A DNA stretch of 64,000 nucleotides from Akebia trifoliata (GCA_017979445.1 CM030706.1:30211330-30275329); one strand, 5' to 3'; positions 34,060 through 45,181 are shown, counted from the first letter of the stretch. Translations and numbers: made by a program. Notes: a model not told the origin generated them from the sequence alone.

Positions 34060-34905
34060 AGGTTTTTTTAGAAGAAGAAGAATTATTATTCTTATTGAAT
34101 TTCAAGATAAACGATTACAAGATAAATAGTAGAGGAAGACTACCAAATCAGGAAGGCCACAAAAACAGCAAAACAAATCAAATCAAATCAAATCAGCAAA
34201 TCTCTAGGCTAGAAAACAGAAATTACTAAAATCTGAAATAGTAATTTCAGATTTTATTTGTAGAAATAGAATTTCCTAATTTATTCCCTAGAAATCTACC
34301 CCCCCCCCCCCCCTCTCTTTCTCAAATTGGAGTATAGATATCTATCATGCCCAACTTGCTTAGAAAAAGCTCAAAACTAGGTCTAAAAGTCTTTTGGTGA
34401 AGATATCAGCTTTTTGATGTGTAGTCAGAACAAAAGGCATGCAAACAATTCCACTATCAATCTTCTCTCTTTTAAAGTATCTATTGATCTCTACATGCTT
34501 CGTGCGATCATGTTGTACTGGATTTTGAGCAATACTTATAGCAGTTTTATTGTCACAATACAACTTCATTGGCATATTCACTGGCATCCGCAGCTCTTCA
34601 AGAATTCTCTTCAACCATAGCATCTCACAAACTCTGTTAGCCATAACCCTATATTCTACCTTGACATTGCTACTTATAGCCACATTCTATTTCTTGCTTC
34701 ATCATGTGACCATATTTCCCCAGACATAAGTGCAGTATCCTAACGTGGATTTCCTGTCAATAACTGAGGTTGTCCAATCTGCATCAGTATATGCCTCTAT
34801 GTTCTGTTGTGTGATTTTCTGGAAGAGTAAACCCAAACCCTTGCCTGGTGTACTTTTCAAGTATCTCTTGAAAAATTATGTAAAGCAACGGACATTCGTA
34901 GTCAA
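34060..34905 (-). mobile_element. 3' end of a Ty1-copia element (RNase H, polypurine tract, LTR)
   Basis: On the minus strand, copia RT/RNase H text runs from 34905 (YLKSTPGKGLG, YTDADW, DRKSTLGY) to about 34335. Then come LGMIDIYTP-like text, a purine/G tract (34299-34318) as the polypurine tract, and LTR-like sequence to about 34060. In the open part (34360-34683), YRVMANRVCEMLWLKRILEE and HDRTKHVEI are conserved RNase H text. TGA-TGA and TAG interrupt the stretch near 34680-34700. The 5' part of the element is missing, ending abruptly beside the viroplasmin-like frame. Confidence 0.75.
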
Positions 34906-34910
34906 TCTCT

Positions 34911-35156
34911 TTATTGGCCCTTGACTCTCTTCAAGGATTTGTGACTTTTTCCTAGCTCATGCCTTTCTTCAGGTAATTGTGTTAGATTTCCATAGTGAAG
35001 TTGATTATAAACCAATAAATGCCTCTCAACTTCTTCAAATGTGCCAAACGTTTTAAAACAACTATTCTTGTATCCATTTGTATACTTATGACATTCTTCC
35101 CTCATTGTGTGAATCCCAGATCTACTCCCAACAAAAATAAAATAAAACTTTGCCAT
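34911..35156 (-). pseudogene. Viroplasmin/RNase H1 N-terminal-like domain, small open frame
   Basis: An 81-codon frame starts at ATG 35156, just after an acceptor-like TTTTTACAG, and stops at 34911. The segment KFYFIFVGSRSGIHTMREEC followed by HKYTNGYKNSCFKTF fits the small RNA:DNA-hybrid-binding domain known from RNase H1 and the caulimovirus inclusion-body protein (FYxVFVGRxPGIYxxWxECxxQVxGF pattern). In plants this domain often occurs in retroelement-related genes. The frame is open, but the protein would end right where copia sequence begins, so it is probably truncated. Function here is unknown. Confidence 0.5.
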
Positions 35157-35204
35157 CCTAAATACCTGTAAAAATACAATATTTCAAATAAATGAAGGGT
35201 ATTA

Positions 35205-35400
35205 GAGTTCAATACACTGTTGATGTTTCTCCAGTCCTTCTATTAACTCAATGACCGACTTATGTGAACCAAAGGATGAAACAATCTAAGGCAAAATCAA
35301 CTTCAGTTGGGCTTCCGATTTAAGCTCTTTGTTGTAGCCTACTAATAACTTTTGAACATCCTTGTGTGGGTTGTCAGAACTATGTGCAAAATAGGCATAC
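35205..35400 (-). pseudogene. Coding-like strip of unknown gene
   Basis: On the minus strand, one frame reads DNPHKDVQKLLVGYNKELKS, then EAQLKLILP, a stop, and IVSSFGSHKSVIELIEGLEK. The amphipathic, helix-like text looks like a former exon with one stop. I do not recognise the family. It precedes the viroplasmin-like frame on the same strand. Confidence 0.3.
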
Positions 35401-35409
35401 ATTTAACAT

Positions 35410-36410
35410 ACTTCACAACCTAACAACTCACCAAAGAATCAAGCCATTGTTTTCATATAAATTTTAGTGAAAATGAAAATAGATGATATGCTTAGATTTT
35501 AATAGAAAGAAAATGGTTATTCATAGTGAAACATAAAAAGTACCAACCCAAATATGAGTGATTTAAGTTGAATAAGGACGGACCTGCATCATCTGATTTT
35601 GATTAAGGTGTATTAGAGTAAATTTGTCATAAATACAGGAGAAAGGTTCATGGTAGGCTTTGAAACTAAATAAAAAAAAAGGGGCTTCAAGTGGAGCATA
35701 AATGAAAAATATGATGCTTTGAAGTTGAAAGAAATTCATGCAATACCACTAGATAAGTTCTGGACTCCACCTTTATTTACAAAAATATTCTTTTCCTCAC
35801 CAAGAAAACATAAGAAGAAGAATTACTCATAAAATATTCATAACCAGCTTTTAAACAGAGAGTAAGAAAGAGATATCTCCACCAGTCAACTATTCAAAAG
35901 CTTGTTCGGTTGAGAAGTGGTGATTATTAATGATTTTGGAAGGTCTAACCATGGTTTTCTATTGTACGTTTGAAAGATCGAGAGAGACAGATGTCCAATC
36001 TTGAGATAGTCTTTTAACTCAATCTTGAGATGGAGAAGACGAGGGTTTTGAGGGTTTCGTTCGAGAATCTTGAGATGGAGAAGACGAAGGTTTCGTTCTT
36101 TCATTCGAATGAGGGAAGGTAGAGAAGACAAAAGTTTCGTTCAAGTGAGGTAGGGTGGAGAAAACGATGATCGAGACCTTGGTTGTATTTTTTTTTTGTT
36201 GTAACTTGAGAGAGAGAGAGAGAGATTGAATTAAGGAGAGGGATGTATTTGAAAAAAATGATAGGGTTCACTTTTAATTATCTAAAAATTTTGATAAAAA
36301 ATTGTTAACAACTGATTCAAATATTTCGAGACTGTCCGATCTTGTAAAATCTAACTGTCCTAAAAATTTGATTGAAAACTTAAATCTCTTTAGGACCTCC
36401 GAACGGCTCT
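35410..36410. other. Intergenic DNA with a local duplication
   Basis: No supported gene. ATCTTGAGATGGAGAAGACG occurs twice (about 36022 and 36068), which makes the minus-strand frame at 35886-36131 look repetitive. A (GA)n tract lies near 36210. Confidence 0.4.
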
Positions 36411-36411
36411 C

Positions 36412-36596
36412 ATTAAAGATTAACACACATCCTTCAAACATTACAAAGGTTTGGTTCAAATTATAATCTCAACATTACAAAATAATATAACACTCGAATC
36501 AAATAATTTCAGTAGTTGTTTATAATTATGATTAGACTTATATAAAATCCTAAACCCAATAAGTAAATAGAAATTTAGAAACAAAAGAAAGAGAGA
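36412..36596. repeat. Dispersed repeat, second copy of 11393-11567
   Basis: It matches 11393-11567 along its length (ACATTACAAAGGTTTGG is shared) and is likewise followed directly by family-2 MITE sequence. Confidence 0.65.
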
Positions 36597-36597
36597 C

Positions 36598-36712
36598 AAC
36601 TTCTATTAACACCTTGACCTTTACTCATTCTCAACCAATCACTTATTTTCTTTATTTTAATTGGGGTGTAATAAGTAAAAGTTGGGGTGCCAATAGTAGT
36701 TATCTAAATAAC
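36598..36712. mobile_element. Family-2 MITE
   Basis: The left end is ACTTCTATTAACACCTTGAC and the inverted right end TTGGGGTGCCAATAGTAGTT. Confidence 0.6.
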
Positions 36713-36876
36713 CGTCAATTGTGAATTATGTTTCTTATTTATAATCCCATCATCTTCAATCTTTTTCAACCTCTCCAGAATTTTTTTGAATTTCTTTCAA
36801 AAATTTTCCTAATTTGCCTTAATGAACCGAATTGGACACTCACTAAATAATTGCCAAATCCGAAATTTGTTAGTAT

Positions 36877-37736
36877 GCTCCAAACCTCAACTTTTTTCTC
36901 TTGTAACCTCTTTAGCATTGAGTTCCATCCTAGGTGGCGAACCATCTATTGGGGTGTCTTTTTGCCCACAAACCTAGTTCTGCCACTTTGGGAACTAATT
37001 ATTTTCTAATTCTCGTTCCTAAACATTGGAATCCTACTCTCAATGGAAAAATAATTATTATAATAAAATATTTGTGAATATTGCAACTCCGAACGACAAT
37101 GGTTTATTTTTGTGGTGTCAACTAGCTTAGTTGGTAAAATCAACAGGTGATGATCAAGAGAGCAAGGTTTAATTTCTGCATTACTAAGTTACTGATCTCA
37201 TTAAAAATAGGTTTATCGATAAAAAAAAAAGATGGTGTTTTGTGAGAAAACTAACCTTGAGCATCTTTAACAAGTACCCAATAATTTAATTTTAATTTTA
37301 CGATTTGTGTGTTAAATAATTTTTTGGTCTCTCACATCAATATTGAGGAGATTTTTAGATCATTACCATCATCCTCATAAAAAATAAATTGTAAATATTG
37401 GAGTATCCTCATCATAGGTCTCACTTATCATTCTTTTGCACGATTTGGATTCTCTCACAATACAAAATCAGTGTTTGAGATTAATACTGCAATCGTCTCT
37501 CTCTTGATCTTACTTTTATGTAATTAATGACAATTTTCAAATGGAGAGTGAGATAAGAGTCAGTTCCAATTTATAGGAAACACAATTCGTAAACCATTAT
37601 GAGAATATATTTAAGAGTTGTGATATTCTGACTCGAAAATTTTCACTTGATCTGTATTTGATCGACGTGTCAAGCATGCATGAGTGAAAACTTTTGAGTC
37701 AAAAAATTATTATTTAGAAAGATTCATGTAACATAG
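36877..37736. repeat. 860-bp repeated block, copy 1 (other copy 49867-50717)
   Basis: From GCTCCAAACCTCAACTTTTT to GATTCATGTAACATAG the block matches 49867-50717 at about 95% by eye, with small indels (a 20-bp stretch near 37345 is missing in copy 2). It contains a SINE. Here the block continues uninterrupted past ACATAG, while in copy 2 the gypsy LTR starts exactly there, so this copy shows the unoccupied target. The left part (WGGCGAACCATC-like leader text) might be an old LTR piece. Confidence 0.85.
37114..37230 (+). mobile_element. tRNA-derived SINE, copy 1
   Basis: A polymerase III A box-like TAGCTTAGTTGG is at 37123-37134 and a B box-like GGTTTAATTTC at 37166-37176, 31 bp apart as in tRNA promoters. 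An A tract closes it at 37220-37230. ATGGTTTATTTTTGTG before it and ATGGTGTTTTGTG after it may be a decayed target duplication. The same SINE sits in the copied block at 50106-50225. Confidence 0.6.
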
Positions 37737-40030
37737 AAATAGATTACTAGAATTCATGACTTAGTACGAAACCCCACTCCACTATTGGTCCACGTGTCAT
37801 ACTACTCCTCACTAATTCTCTCTCACCACCTTTGTTGTTTTTTTTCCAAAACTAACCCACACAAATTAATGTTAAAAATAGCAATAAATAGATTCTGTAT
37901 CTCACTTAGTTATAAAGTATATCTCCATACCCCTCCACACCTATATTTTAACTGATCAAATAGTCCTTATCTTTAAAATAAATAGATTCTGTATCTCACT
38001 TATCTTTCTTCTCAAAAGATTAATGACTTAAATGCCTTATCTTTAAAATATGAAAAAAAATTCTTGATTTTCTTTTTGAAATATGCCAAGTGAAAAAAAA
38101 ATAAAAAAATTACCCTCATTAACTAGATTCTATTTACTGCTACCTTTATAAATAAATAAAAAAAATTGCTATCCCATTTTAAAAATAAGAAAAAATAATT
38201 CCTTGAAAAATGTAAATTTTATTTATTTTCATTGGAATTGAATTTTTTATCTAGAAAATAGATTCTCATACCACCTCCTAATGTTATTCTCACTTCTCAG
38301 CCAGTAACCCGAATTCAAAAATAAAAAATCATAATTTTCAAACTTGACTTAAATGTTCATCAAGTTAAGTGGAGATAACTATTTACAAGTCAAATATAAA
38401 AATTAAATTTATAAATATTTAAAACTAGTTTCTATAACTTTTAAAATAAATAAAATATTTTATTTTATTTTCTTAAATATATTGTATATAACTAAATAAC
38501 TCAATCATTTTTTTACTCGTGATCTTTTTTGAATTAACTCAATTGAATTGACAAGTTGTTAATTCAAAACTAACCTTGATATTATTTTTTTTTCTTTGTC
38601 AAATTTAACGATTTGGACTACTCCCTACCACCTTGTGAGTATTGAGTGCACTCGACTCGGTTGAATCATTCGTAAAATTCATTGTGATCAACTCATGCCT
38701 TTGGCTAAAAACTTATTGTTGAACAACTTGAAAAATGGATTGATTCTAATTAGACGCTTTGGATGAAATATGAGACAAGTAATATTTTTCAAAAAAATAT
38801 GAACCTTGATTTATATATTTTCAAAATAATAAATACATAAAATTTACATTGAAAATTATTATTATTATTTCTTATTTTTCAAGGAGGAAAGCAATTTTTG
38901 TGTTACTAAAATTTATACTAAACAGAATCTAATTGAAGAGTAAGGAAATTTATTTTTTCCACTTGAAAATTTTTGAAAAGAAAATCAAGATATTTTTTTT
39001 CATACTTCAAATATAAGGGCATTTAAGTCATTGACCTTCGGAAAAGAAAGAAAAAGGGAATTTCATCAATTAAAATACATAATAAGGGGTGTGGAGATAA
39101 ACTTTATAACTAAGAGAGATAAGGAATCTATGTATTGTTACTTTTAACATTAATTTGTGTGGGTTTGTGAGAGAGAATTAGTAAGAAATAATGTGACACA
39201 TGGATCAATAGTGGGGCGGGATCTCCAAAATCACACTCAAAATGACCCTCCTTATCTTATATCAAGTTTAAGAAAGATTTACTTGGCAGACCTATCTGTT
39301 GCATTTTTATTACAAAAAATCTTCCTTGGAGTTCTGACAACTCAAAGGGATGCTAAGTTTGGGAAACTAACTTTACGAAGTTTGCTACCCACCAAACCTC
39401 ATTTTATCAAGTTTGTTATCCCACAAAGCTGGGAGGGTGGATCCACGTCACAAAATTCAAATTTATGTTGTTAATTTGCTACTTAACATACATTGGAGTG
39501 GATTCTAACCACATCAATTTTTGCCACAGGATTATGAAGGATAAAATTCTAAGAATTTTGGAAAAAAGAAGTTAATTTTCAGCATTGAATTTTAATTTTA
39601 AATTGGAGAGTTTGGTGGTCATTCAATAATTATGATCAAGCTCAATTTTTGTTTTTGAAATTTTACATTTGAATCTGAATATTTTCATAAAATCTACAAG
39701 GCTGTGGTGTTGGATTAGTAATTTGATAATTCATGTGGGCATAACAATACTTGGCAATATTTGATATCTTAGTAAGTTAGTCATGCTAGCCTATTAAAAA
39801 AGTAAGGTTTGTTAGAGTGACAAACTTGATAAAGTTGGGAGTTTTTGTAATAAAATTGCCATTGAGAGGTCTGCCTAGTAAATCTCTCTAGAGTTTAAAT
39901 ATTAAGATGGGGGCATTTTTAGAATCCAAAATTTTGGTGTCAAACCACGTCTACTCCTCCTCCTATCATTTTAATTATTATTATTATTTCTTTTTTTTGA
40001 AAAATTATCTGGGTTAAGACAAACCCAAAC
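37737..40030. other. Long AT-rich intergenic stretch
   Basis: No supported gene. A 20-bp string, AATAGATTCTGTATCTCACT, occurs twice (near 37887 and 37981). Part of 39530-39735 belongs to a dispersed repeat listed separately. The plus frame 39157-39474 has no domain. Confidence 0.4.
39530..39735. repeat. Dispersed repeat, copy 3
   Basis: GAAGGATAAAATTCT, GGTGGTCATTCAATAATTA and GCTGTGGTGTTGGATTAGTA parallel 21465-21690. Confidence 0.45.
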
Positions 40031-40033
40031 CAG

Positions 40034-40500
40034 CTACAACCTCACATAATACATCTCTCTTTTGTCTTGGACAAGAATAGATAATAGAACACTAGGGAGC
40101 GAATTACAATTAAAAAAAAAACAACCTAAACTATCGTTCATCAAAGCTAGTATATCAACAGCCCTGTTAGCTTCTACGAAAATATGGGTGAAGGAGGCCT
40201 CTTGGAATCTTGGGAGAAGGGTCTTAATCAAGAGGATCAAGTGGTGAACATGTCAAGAGCAAGTCCAACTGTCGTTGAAGATGTTCACCGTTACTAAGGA
40301 ATCAGATTGGATAGTGATTCTCGAGGTGTTGGAGGCTGTAGCAAGTCAGATACCCTGTAACTCATGATGTAAAATAGATCTAAGAGTATCGCAACCCACC
40401 AATGCAACCATCACATTATCCTCAAAGTCACGAATGATGACTCCATGTAGCCTCCTCTTAGAGTAGAGAAAACCCCATCAATGTTAATGATGATCATACT
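40034..40500 (-). pseudogene. RNase H-like (RVT_3) remnant, LINE or gene-derived
   Basis: On the minus strand one frame, with a shift and at least two stops, reads NIDGVF, then GVIIRDFEDNVMVAL, ELQGI, TIQSDSLVTVNIFNDSW, and FTHIFVEANRAVDILAL. These are the ordered motifs of the plant non-LTR RNase H family (N.DG, GVIRD, E, SDS, H..REAN..AD.LA). The stops are near 40365 and 40245. It is either the C-terminal domain of a LINE or a related stand-alone RNase H gene. Not functional. Confidence 0.65.
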
Positions 40501-40804
40501 CATTGGCAGTTTTTTCCAAGAACAATAACTTTGTCTAGAATGGGAGGAGGAAGCTTGGACCCCCCAAGCATTCATAAAAGATCTGTTATAGTCCGAGTTT
40601 TTAATAAAGTTGATAATATCCTCGAATCTGATTCAAATATCTTCCTAAATATTACAGAATACCAAGCTTGATAAAGATTTTGTATTTTTCTTTTTAAAGA
40701 CCTCAACCCTAATGGAAAAGTTGGTAAGTCAAGATGATCAAATTGACTTAAAGGATCCAAGTTTGGAATGAAGTTATTGGGAAATCAGAACCTAGTAAAA
40801 AAAG

Positions 40805-40856
40805 ATATTATAGGCCTCTCTCTCTCACTCACTCACTCTCTCTCTCTCTCTCTCTT
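40805..40856. repeat. (TC)n-type microsatellite
   Basis: TC repeats with a few CA changes. Confidence 0.9.
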
Positions 40857-41744
40857 TATTTTAAAAAATTATTTTATAATTAACATAAATTTATAATAAG
40901 GGAAGTTGCTAAAAAAATGAAAAAAAAAAAAAAAAGGTTTAATTTGAGTTTTCAATTATCCTTAGATTTTGTTTAAGTTTTTTAAATGGCTAGAACCTTT
41001 TTGTGAGGATAAAAGATTGATTATTCAACCTTTGGACGAGCACCTAACATCTTATCTAGACTTTAGTGGTTCACACTTCAAATTTGACTTCCACCACGAT
41101 TTTTATTAGTCTTAGATTTCCCATCATGTGGGCTACATGATATGGATTTTTAAAAATGTTGTTTGGATTCTCTAAAGTAACAGAATGAAGATTCTATTGT
41201 ATTTTGTCAAAGAGGAACCCTGTACATGTCGTTTATCAAGCGTGGGCATATTTTTTTTAACTTCTTTGGAAACCAATAGAGGTCACATTCATTTGAGTTT
41301 AACGATTTTGTTTCATGTGGAAATTATTAGGGAATATCCTCTCATTTCGATCAAAATTCAAATGTTGTTTTAATCTAATATTTCCTAAAGTTATTTTCCT
41401 CGTCAAGAATTTTCCACCAACCAAATGAAATTTTAATTTGATTTCTTTTATCTATATGGTCATAGTCAAGCTGGTACCCAACTGGATCCTAGTCTTGGTT
41501 ACCCACTCACCTACCCTTTCCCCAAAACATAATATGAAACAATCTCATTATTTTATTATTATTTTTAAAAATAAAATTTACTTTTTATGTTTTTTTTAAA
41601 GTTAAAAAACCATTTTTGTGATATTAGTTAGATATAGCTTTTAATATGTTTTCCAATAAATGAGAAGACATGATAACCATCTTTGTAATATAAGAATGTG
41701 TAATGTGTAATGTGAGAATGTTTCAATTTATGCTCCTACCCTAT

Positions 41745-42015
41745 TTTCTAGGGGTCCTGTGCACTCGTCTTATATGATTTAAAAATTTTGGATTGAGCTA
41801 ATTGTTTGCAAAGATCTTTATGATGAGGAGATCATCGTCACAAAAAAATAAAAAAATAAATAGTTAAATCTGAAACTTCTAACCTTATCAAACGTGATTT
41901 ATAATTATAAGTTGTCGTTTTTTTATCATTAATTTATAAATCACTTTTGATGGGATTATAAGGATGTTCCTCACAAAAAATCAGTCATATAGGACAATAT
42001 TTGGCTCTTAGCGGG
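41745..42015. mobile_element. Double-hairpin MITE, family 1, decayed copy 6
   Basis: GTCTTATATGATTTAAAAAT, AGATCTTTATGATGAGGAGATC and AAACTTCTAACCTTATCAAA are recognisable family-1 parts. The second arm is shortened (ATCAGTCATATAGGACAATA). Confidence 0.55.
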
Positions 42016-42069
42016 CATTGCTCAACACTACCCATTTTCTTATTACATGGACTTATAATTATTTTAAGA

Positions 42070-42240
42070 AAATTACTATTGCCACATCAACTTTTATTAA
42101 CGCCACATCAACTGTTCAAATCTTTGGGAATTTATATAGGGATTTGGGTGGCACACACCAACTTTTTCTTATAGTACACAACAACAAAAAAAAAAAAAAA
42201 AAAAAACCAAATGGATTTCAAGGATGTGACAATAACTACT
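42070..42240. mobile_element. Family-2 MITE with internal A tract
   Basis: It starts ATTACTATTGCCACATCAAC and ends GGATGTGACAATAACTACT. An A tract of about 21 bases lies inside at about 42186-42206. Confidence 0.5.
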
Positions 42241-42635
42241 TCTAAATTTCTCCTCATTTCAACTAAAACCTTAAAATTAAATTTCACTCTATCCAAAAGC
42301 CATTATTAAAAGTATGATCATATCTCTACTAAAACCATAGCCTTAAATTTCACTTTATCCAAAACCATTATTGAAAGTGTTTTGATATCTACTATAAAGA
42401 AAAGAAAATCAACCCTTGTATTATTAAAATTATTAATGAGGTCAAATCTAAAGACAGGAAACAATAGATTCTCACCTGCCTTTAATCTCAAACCAAAAGG
42501 GCAAAATAAAAACTAGTTTCAAGCCAGACTCTAATGCAATAGAAGTTTCACGGACACTACGGTCCAGATAAAAATAACACCACTTATATCGATTAAGAAC
42601 ATAAAGCATGACGAAAACTAGACTTGGGTGCGATC

Positions 42636-43507
42636 TTATGTTGATTTCCACAGAATGGTGGTATCAGCGATCATGGAAGTAACCACATAGGGATCCATGT
42701 TTGAAGCAGGCCTTCTATCTTCAAAATAACCTTTGCCCTCTTTCTCCGTGTCTCGGCCAACTCGAATGGAAGCCCCACGGTTTGCAACTCCCTGTTTATC
42801 ACATGTGTGAAAAGAATGAGTGAACCCTCATTTTAAATATTTAAGTTAAAGGTCTTAAAAGAGTGAGAGATGGATTGAGTCATTTTAAATATTCATTTAG
42901 CTGACCCCAAATCTTCTGAATAAGGCTTTGATTTTTTTTTTTTTGTTTTTGAGAGATTCTATTGCCTCACCAACTTTAGTTAACACCACTCCAATTCATA
43001 CGTAAATCACCAAAGAATTAGCATACATCTTTGGGGGGGTGGCATTAGCAAAAATTGGTGTGGCAATATAAATATAAAAAAATTTATTAACAACTAAGCA
43101 AAGAAACAAAAAAGGAAAATAAAGCCCCTTGAGCATCACAAACAAGATCCCACTTAAATTGCTTTTATTGTAGTTGAATTCTTGAAAATTGCTATTAGTA
43201 TATAGAGAGTTATATTATATTGCTTTTAGTATATTTTAAAATTGTCTTTAGTATTTGCAGTTGTTAAATTTATTTAACAGAGGAACAAGATTTAGTTAGT
43301 CAAACTCAAATCTTTGGAATAAGTATTTTGTTTTTTTAGGAAAATTATTAAATATAACTTAAATCCAAAGAGGTGAAGGTGTCTTTATTTACCCATAGGA
43401 AGGTGTTGATGTCAGCTGTTTCATGACGTCCAGTGAGACGACGTTCATTGCCTTCTCCATATGCAGCAATGTGTTCCTTGTGCTTCAAGCCCAGCTTCTC
43501 AATTGCC
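42636..43507 (-). pseudogene. Cytosolic glutamine synthetase (GS1), last two exons only
   Basis: Glutamine synthetase joins ammonia to glutamate using ATP. On the minus strand, the penultimate exon (43507 to 43393) encodes [20 protein letters not shown], then [18 protein letters not shown], ending at donor GTAAAT. A 601-bp intron contains a family-2 MITE. The last exon (42791 to 42636) begins after AAACAG and encodes [20 protein letters not shown], then [20 protein letters not shown] and ends TTILWKST with TAA at 42636-42638. Substrate-binding motifs ([29 protein letters not shown]) are intact, with no stops. All upstream exons (about two thirds of the usual roughly 355 residues) are missing because a truncated copia LTR abuts the exon at 43508. 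The end of this protein fits plant GS1, not the longer plastid form. Confidence 0.9.
42952..43079. mobile_element. Family-2 MITE inside the glutamine synthetase intron
   Basis: The left end is GAGATTCTATTGCCTCACCA and the inverted right end AAAATTGGTGTGGCAATATA. It lies between the two remaining exons. Confidence 0.65.
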
Positions 43508-44312
43508 TTTTCCTTTTTTGTTTTACTTTACTTTATTGGTTTTGAAAGTTGTAAAAACTTCACTACTTTCTTTAGTCCGACATCAGGTAAATACAAGGAA
43601 AATTCTCAACTTATTTATGATCCTTCTCTCTTTAATGCTTGAGTGTGAGAGAGTTAGAGACTGGGCCTCGCGCGCACATGGGGGCCCAAGGCACTGTGGG
43701 ACTGCAGCCCATTGAGTTTGGGGCCAACCCGTCGAAAACCCTTAGTGCGCATACGATGCGCGCGCAGGGGGGGTGCAAATTTCGGGATTTAAGCCTCACG
43801 TGGGTGCGCGTGATAGGCCCGTTTTTGCTAAACTTTTATTTAATCTCAATCGTTTGATTTATTTTTACACCGTTATGGACTAAAATTGTGAACAGTTGGG
43901 TCTGTTGTGAACCGATGGCTTGTTGTTTATAAAATTAGTTTTTTTCCTTTTATTTAAAATACAGAAAACAGAATACTTTCGGACCTCTCTAACGAAATAT
44001 TTTCTGATATCTCCTCTTCTCTGATTTCAACTTTTGCTGCTTGTGAAAAGTTCGATCTAATCGAGTTCGCCGTAGATCTGCTATTTCCGAGTGCACGGTT
44101 AGCAGACAGTGACTGTTGAATCTTGGAAACCAAACGCCAGAACCGACTGCACTAAGGATTGAATCCTAAGGAGGCGAAATTGGTTTTAAGGACAGTGGCT
44201 TCTCCGTGCCTCAGTCACCGATAAGTTCTTCCAATTTCATCGAATTGTTTACATTATAATATTGCTTATTAATTATTGTTTCAATAAATCAGATTCATAA
44301 GATTATCCAACA
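43508..44312 (+). repeat. Copia 5' LTR, truncated at its left end
   Basis: It ends in ATTATCCAACA. It contains a GC-rich part (43670-43810) with GCGCGCACATGGGG and GATGCGCGCGCAGG. A 72-codon frame here is repeated identically in the other LTR and is not considered a gene. Confidence 0.9.
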
Positions 44313-44365
44313 ATCTTAAAACCAATTTATATCTATATCCTGTTTCTGTTTCTGAACTTTAAAAC

Positions 44366-45181
44366 ATGGATTTTAGACCCGAACATGTGAAACCTGACTT
44401 GTTGAAACTAGAACCTTTTAATGGAAAATTTTATCGAAGATGGAGCCAAAAGATGCTCTTCTTCCTTGAAGCCCTTAATGTTTTGTTCGTACTCAAAGTA
44501 GAAAAACCTACAGATACAGACCCTAATCTGCAAAATTGGATCAAAGCAGATGGAATTTGTAGGAATTATATTTTATCTTGTCTTGTAAACACTTTGTATG
44601 ATATTTATTGTGTGTATGGTACTTCTATAGAATTATGGGGGGCATTAGAGAAGAAATACGTAACAGAAAATGCAGGTGTCAAAAAATATGTAGTTAAAAC
44701 ATTCTTAGAATTTTTAATTGTCGATGGAAAGTCAATTATAGATCAAGTAAATGAATTTCAAAACATTATTCACGAGTTGACGTATGAAGGCATTAAATTG
44801 CCAGAACAGTTTGTGGTGTCATCTCTAATTGAGAAACTTCCCGAAAGTTGGAATGAATACAAGACTAATTTGAGGCAGAAAAAGAAAGATAAATCTCTTG
44901 AAGACCTCATTGTCCACATTAACATAGAAGAAACTAGTAGACTAAGAGAGAAAAATGGTAAGGTTAAACAATTTGTTACCAAAGCCAATCTCATAGAAGG
45001 AGATTCTCAGCCATATAGGTTTAAACCTAAGAAAGTGTTTAAAAAAGAGGGACCAAGGACTAAGAATAGTGTTGGCTTTAAGAAGTCAAAAGGTAGTTGC
45101 TTTGTGTGTGGTAAACCTGGACATCATGCAGTTGAGTGCAATTTAGGAAAACTAAAGAAAAATCAAAAGGGAATCATGTGA
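44366..45181 (+). CDS. Copia gag (nucleocapsid) protein
   Basis: A 271-residue Gag that packages element RNA. The N-terminal half carries the gag pre-pattern of plant copia ([16 protein letters not shown] near residues 15-30, then a helical UBN2-like domain with LEKKYV and LPESWNEYK). A CCHC zinc knuckle lies at Cys245, Cys248, His253 and Cys258 ([14 protein letters not shown]). The frame ends in TGA at 45179, while the pol frame overlaps it by one base shift. Plant copia elements usually have one gag-pol frame, so either a single A was lost from the A run at 45165-45168, or a ribosomal -1 slip at AAAGGGA (45166-45172) joins them. The start is the first ATG after the 5' LTR. Confidence 0.88.
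   Translation: MDFRPEHVKPDLLKLEPFNGKFYRRWSQKMLFFLEALNVLFVLKVEKPTDTDPNLQNWIKADGICRNYILSCLVNTLYDIYCVYGTSIELWGALEKKYVTENAGVKKYVVKTFLEFLIVDGKSIIDQVNEFQNIIHELTYEGIKLPEQFVVSSLIEKLPESWNEYKTNLRQKKKDKSLEDLIVHINIEETSRLREKNGKVKQFVTKANLIEGDSQPYRFKPKKVFKKEGPRTKNSVGFKKSKGSCFVCGKPGHHAVECNLGKLKKNQKGIM

Noticed and set aside
37120..37180. Possible tRNA gene
   Set aside because: Box A and B strings are present, but no cloverleaf or acceptor stem forms; with the A tail, a SINE fits better.
39157..39474. 105-codon plus-strand frame
   Set aside because: No domain, no codon pattern or splice context; probably chance.
40572..40760. 62-codon minus-strand frame before the RNase H remnant
   Set aside because: It might be LINE-derived, but no motif could be recognised.
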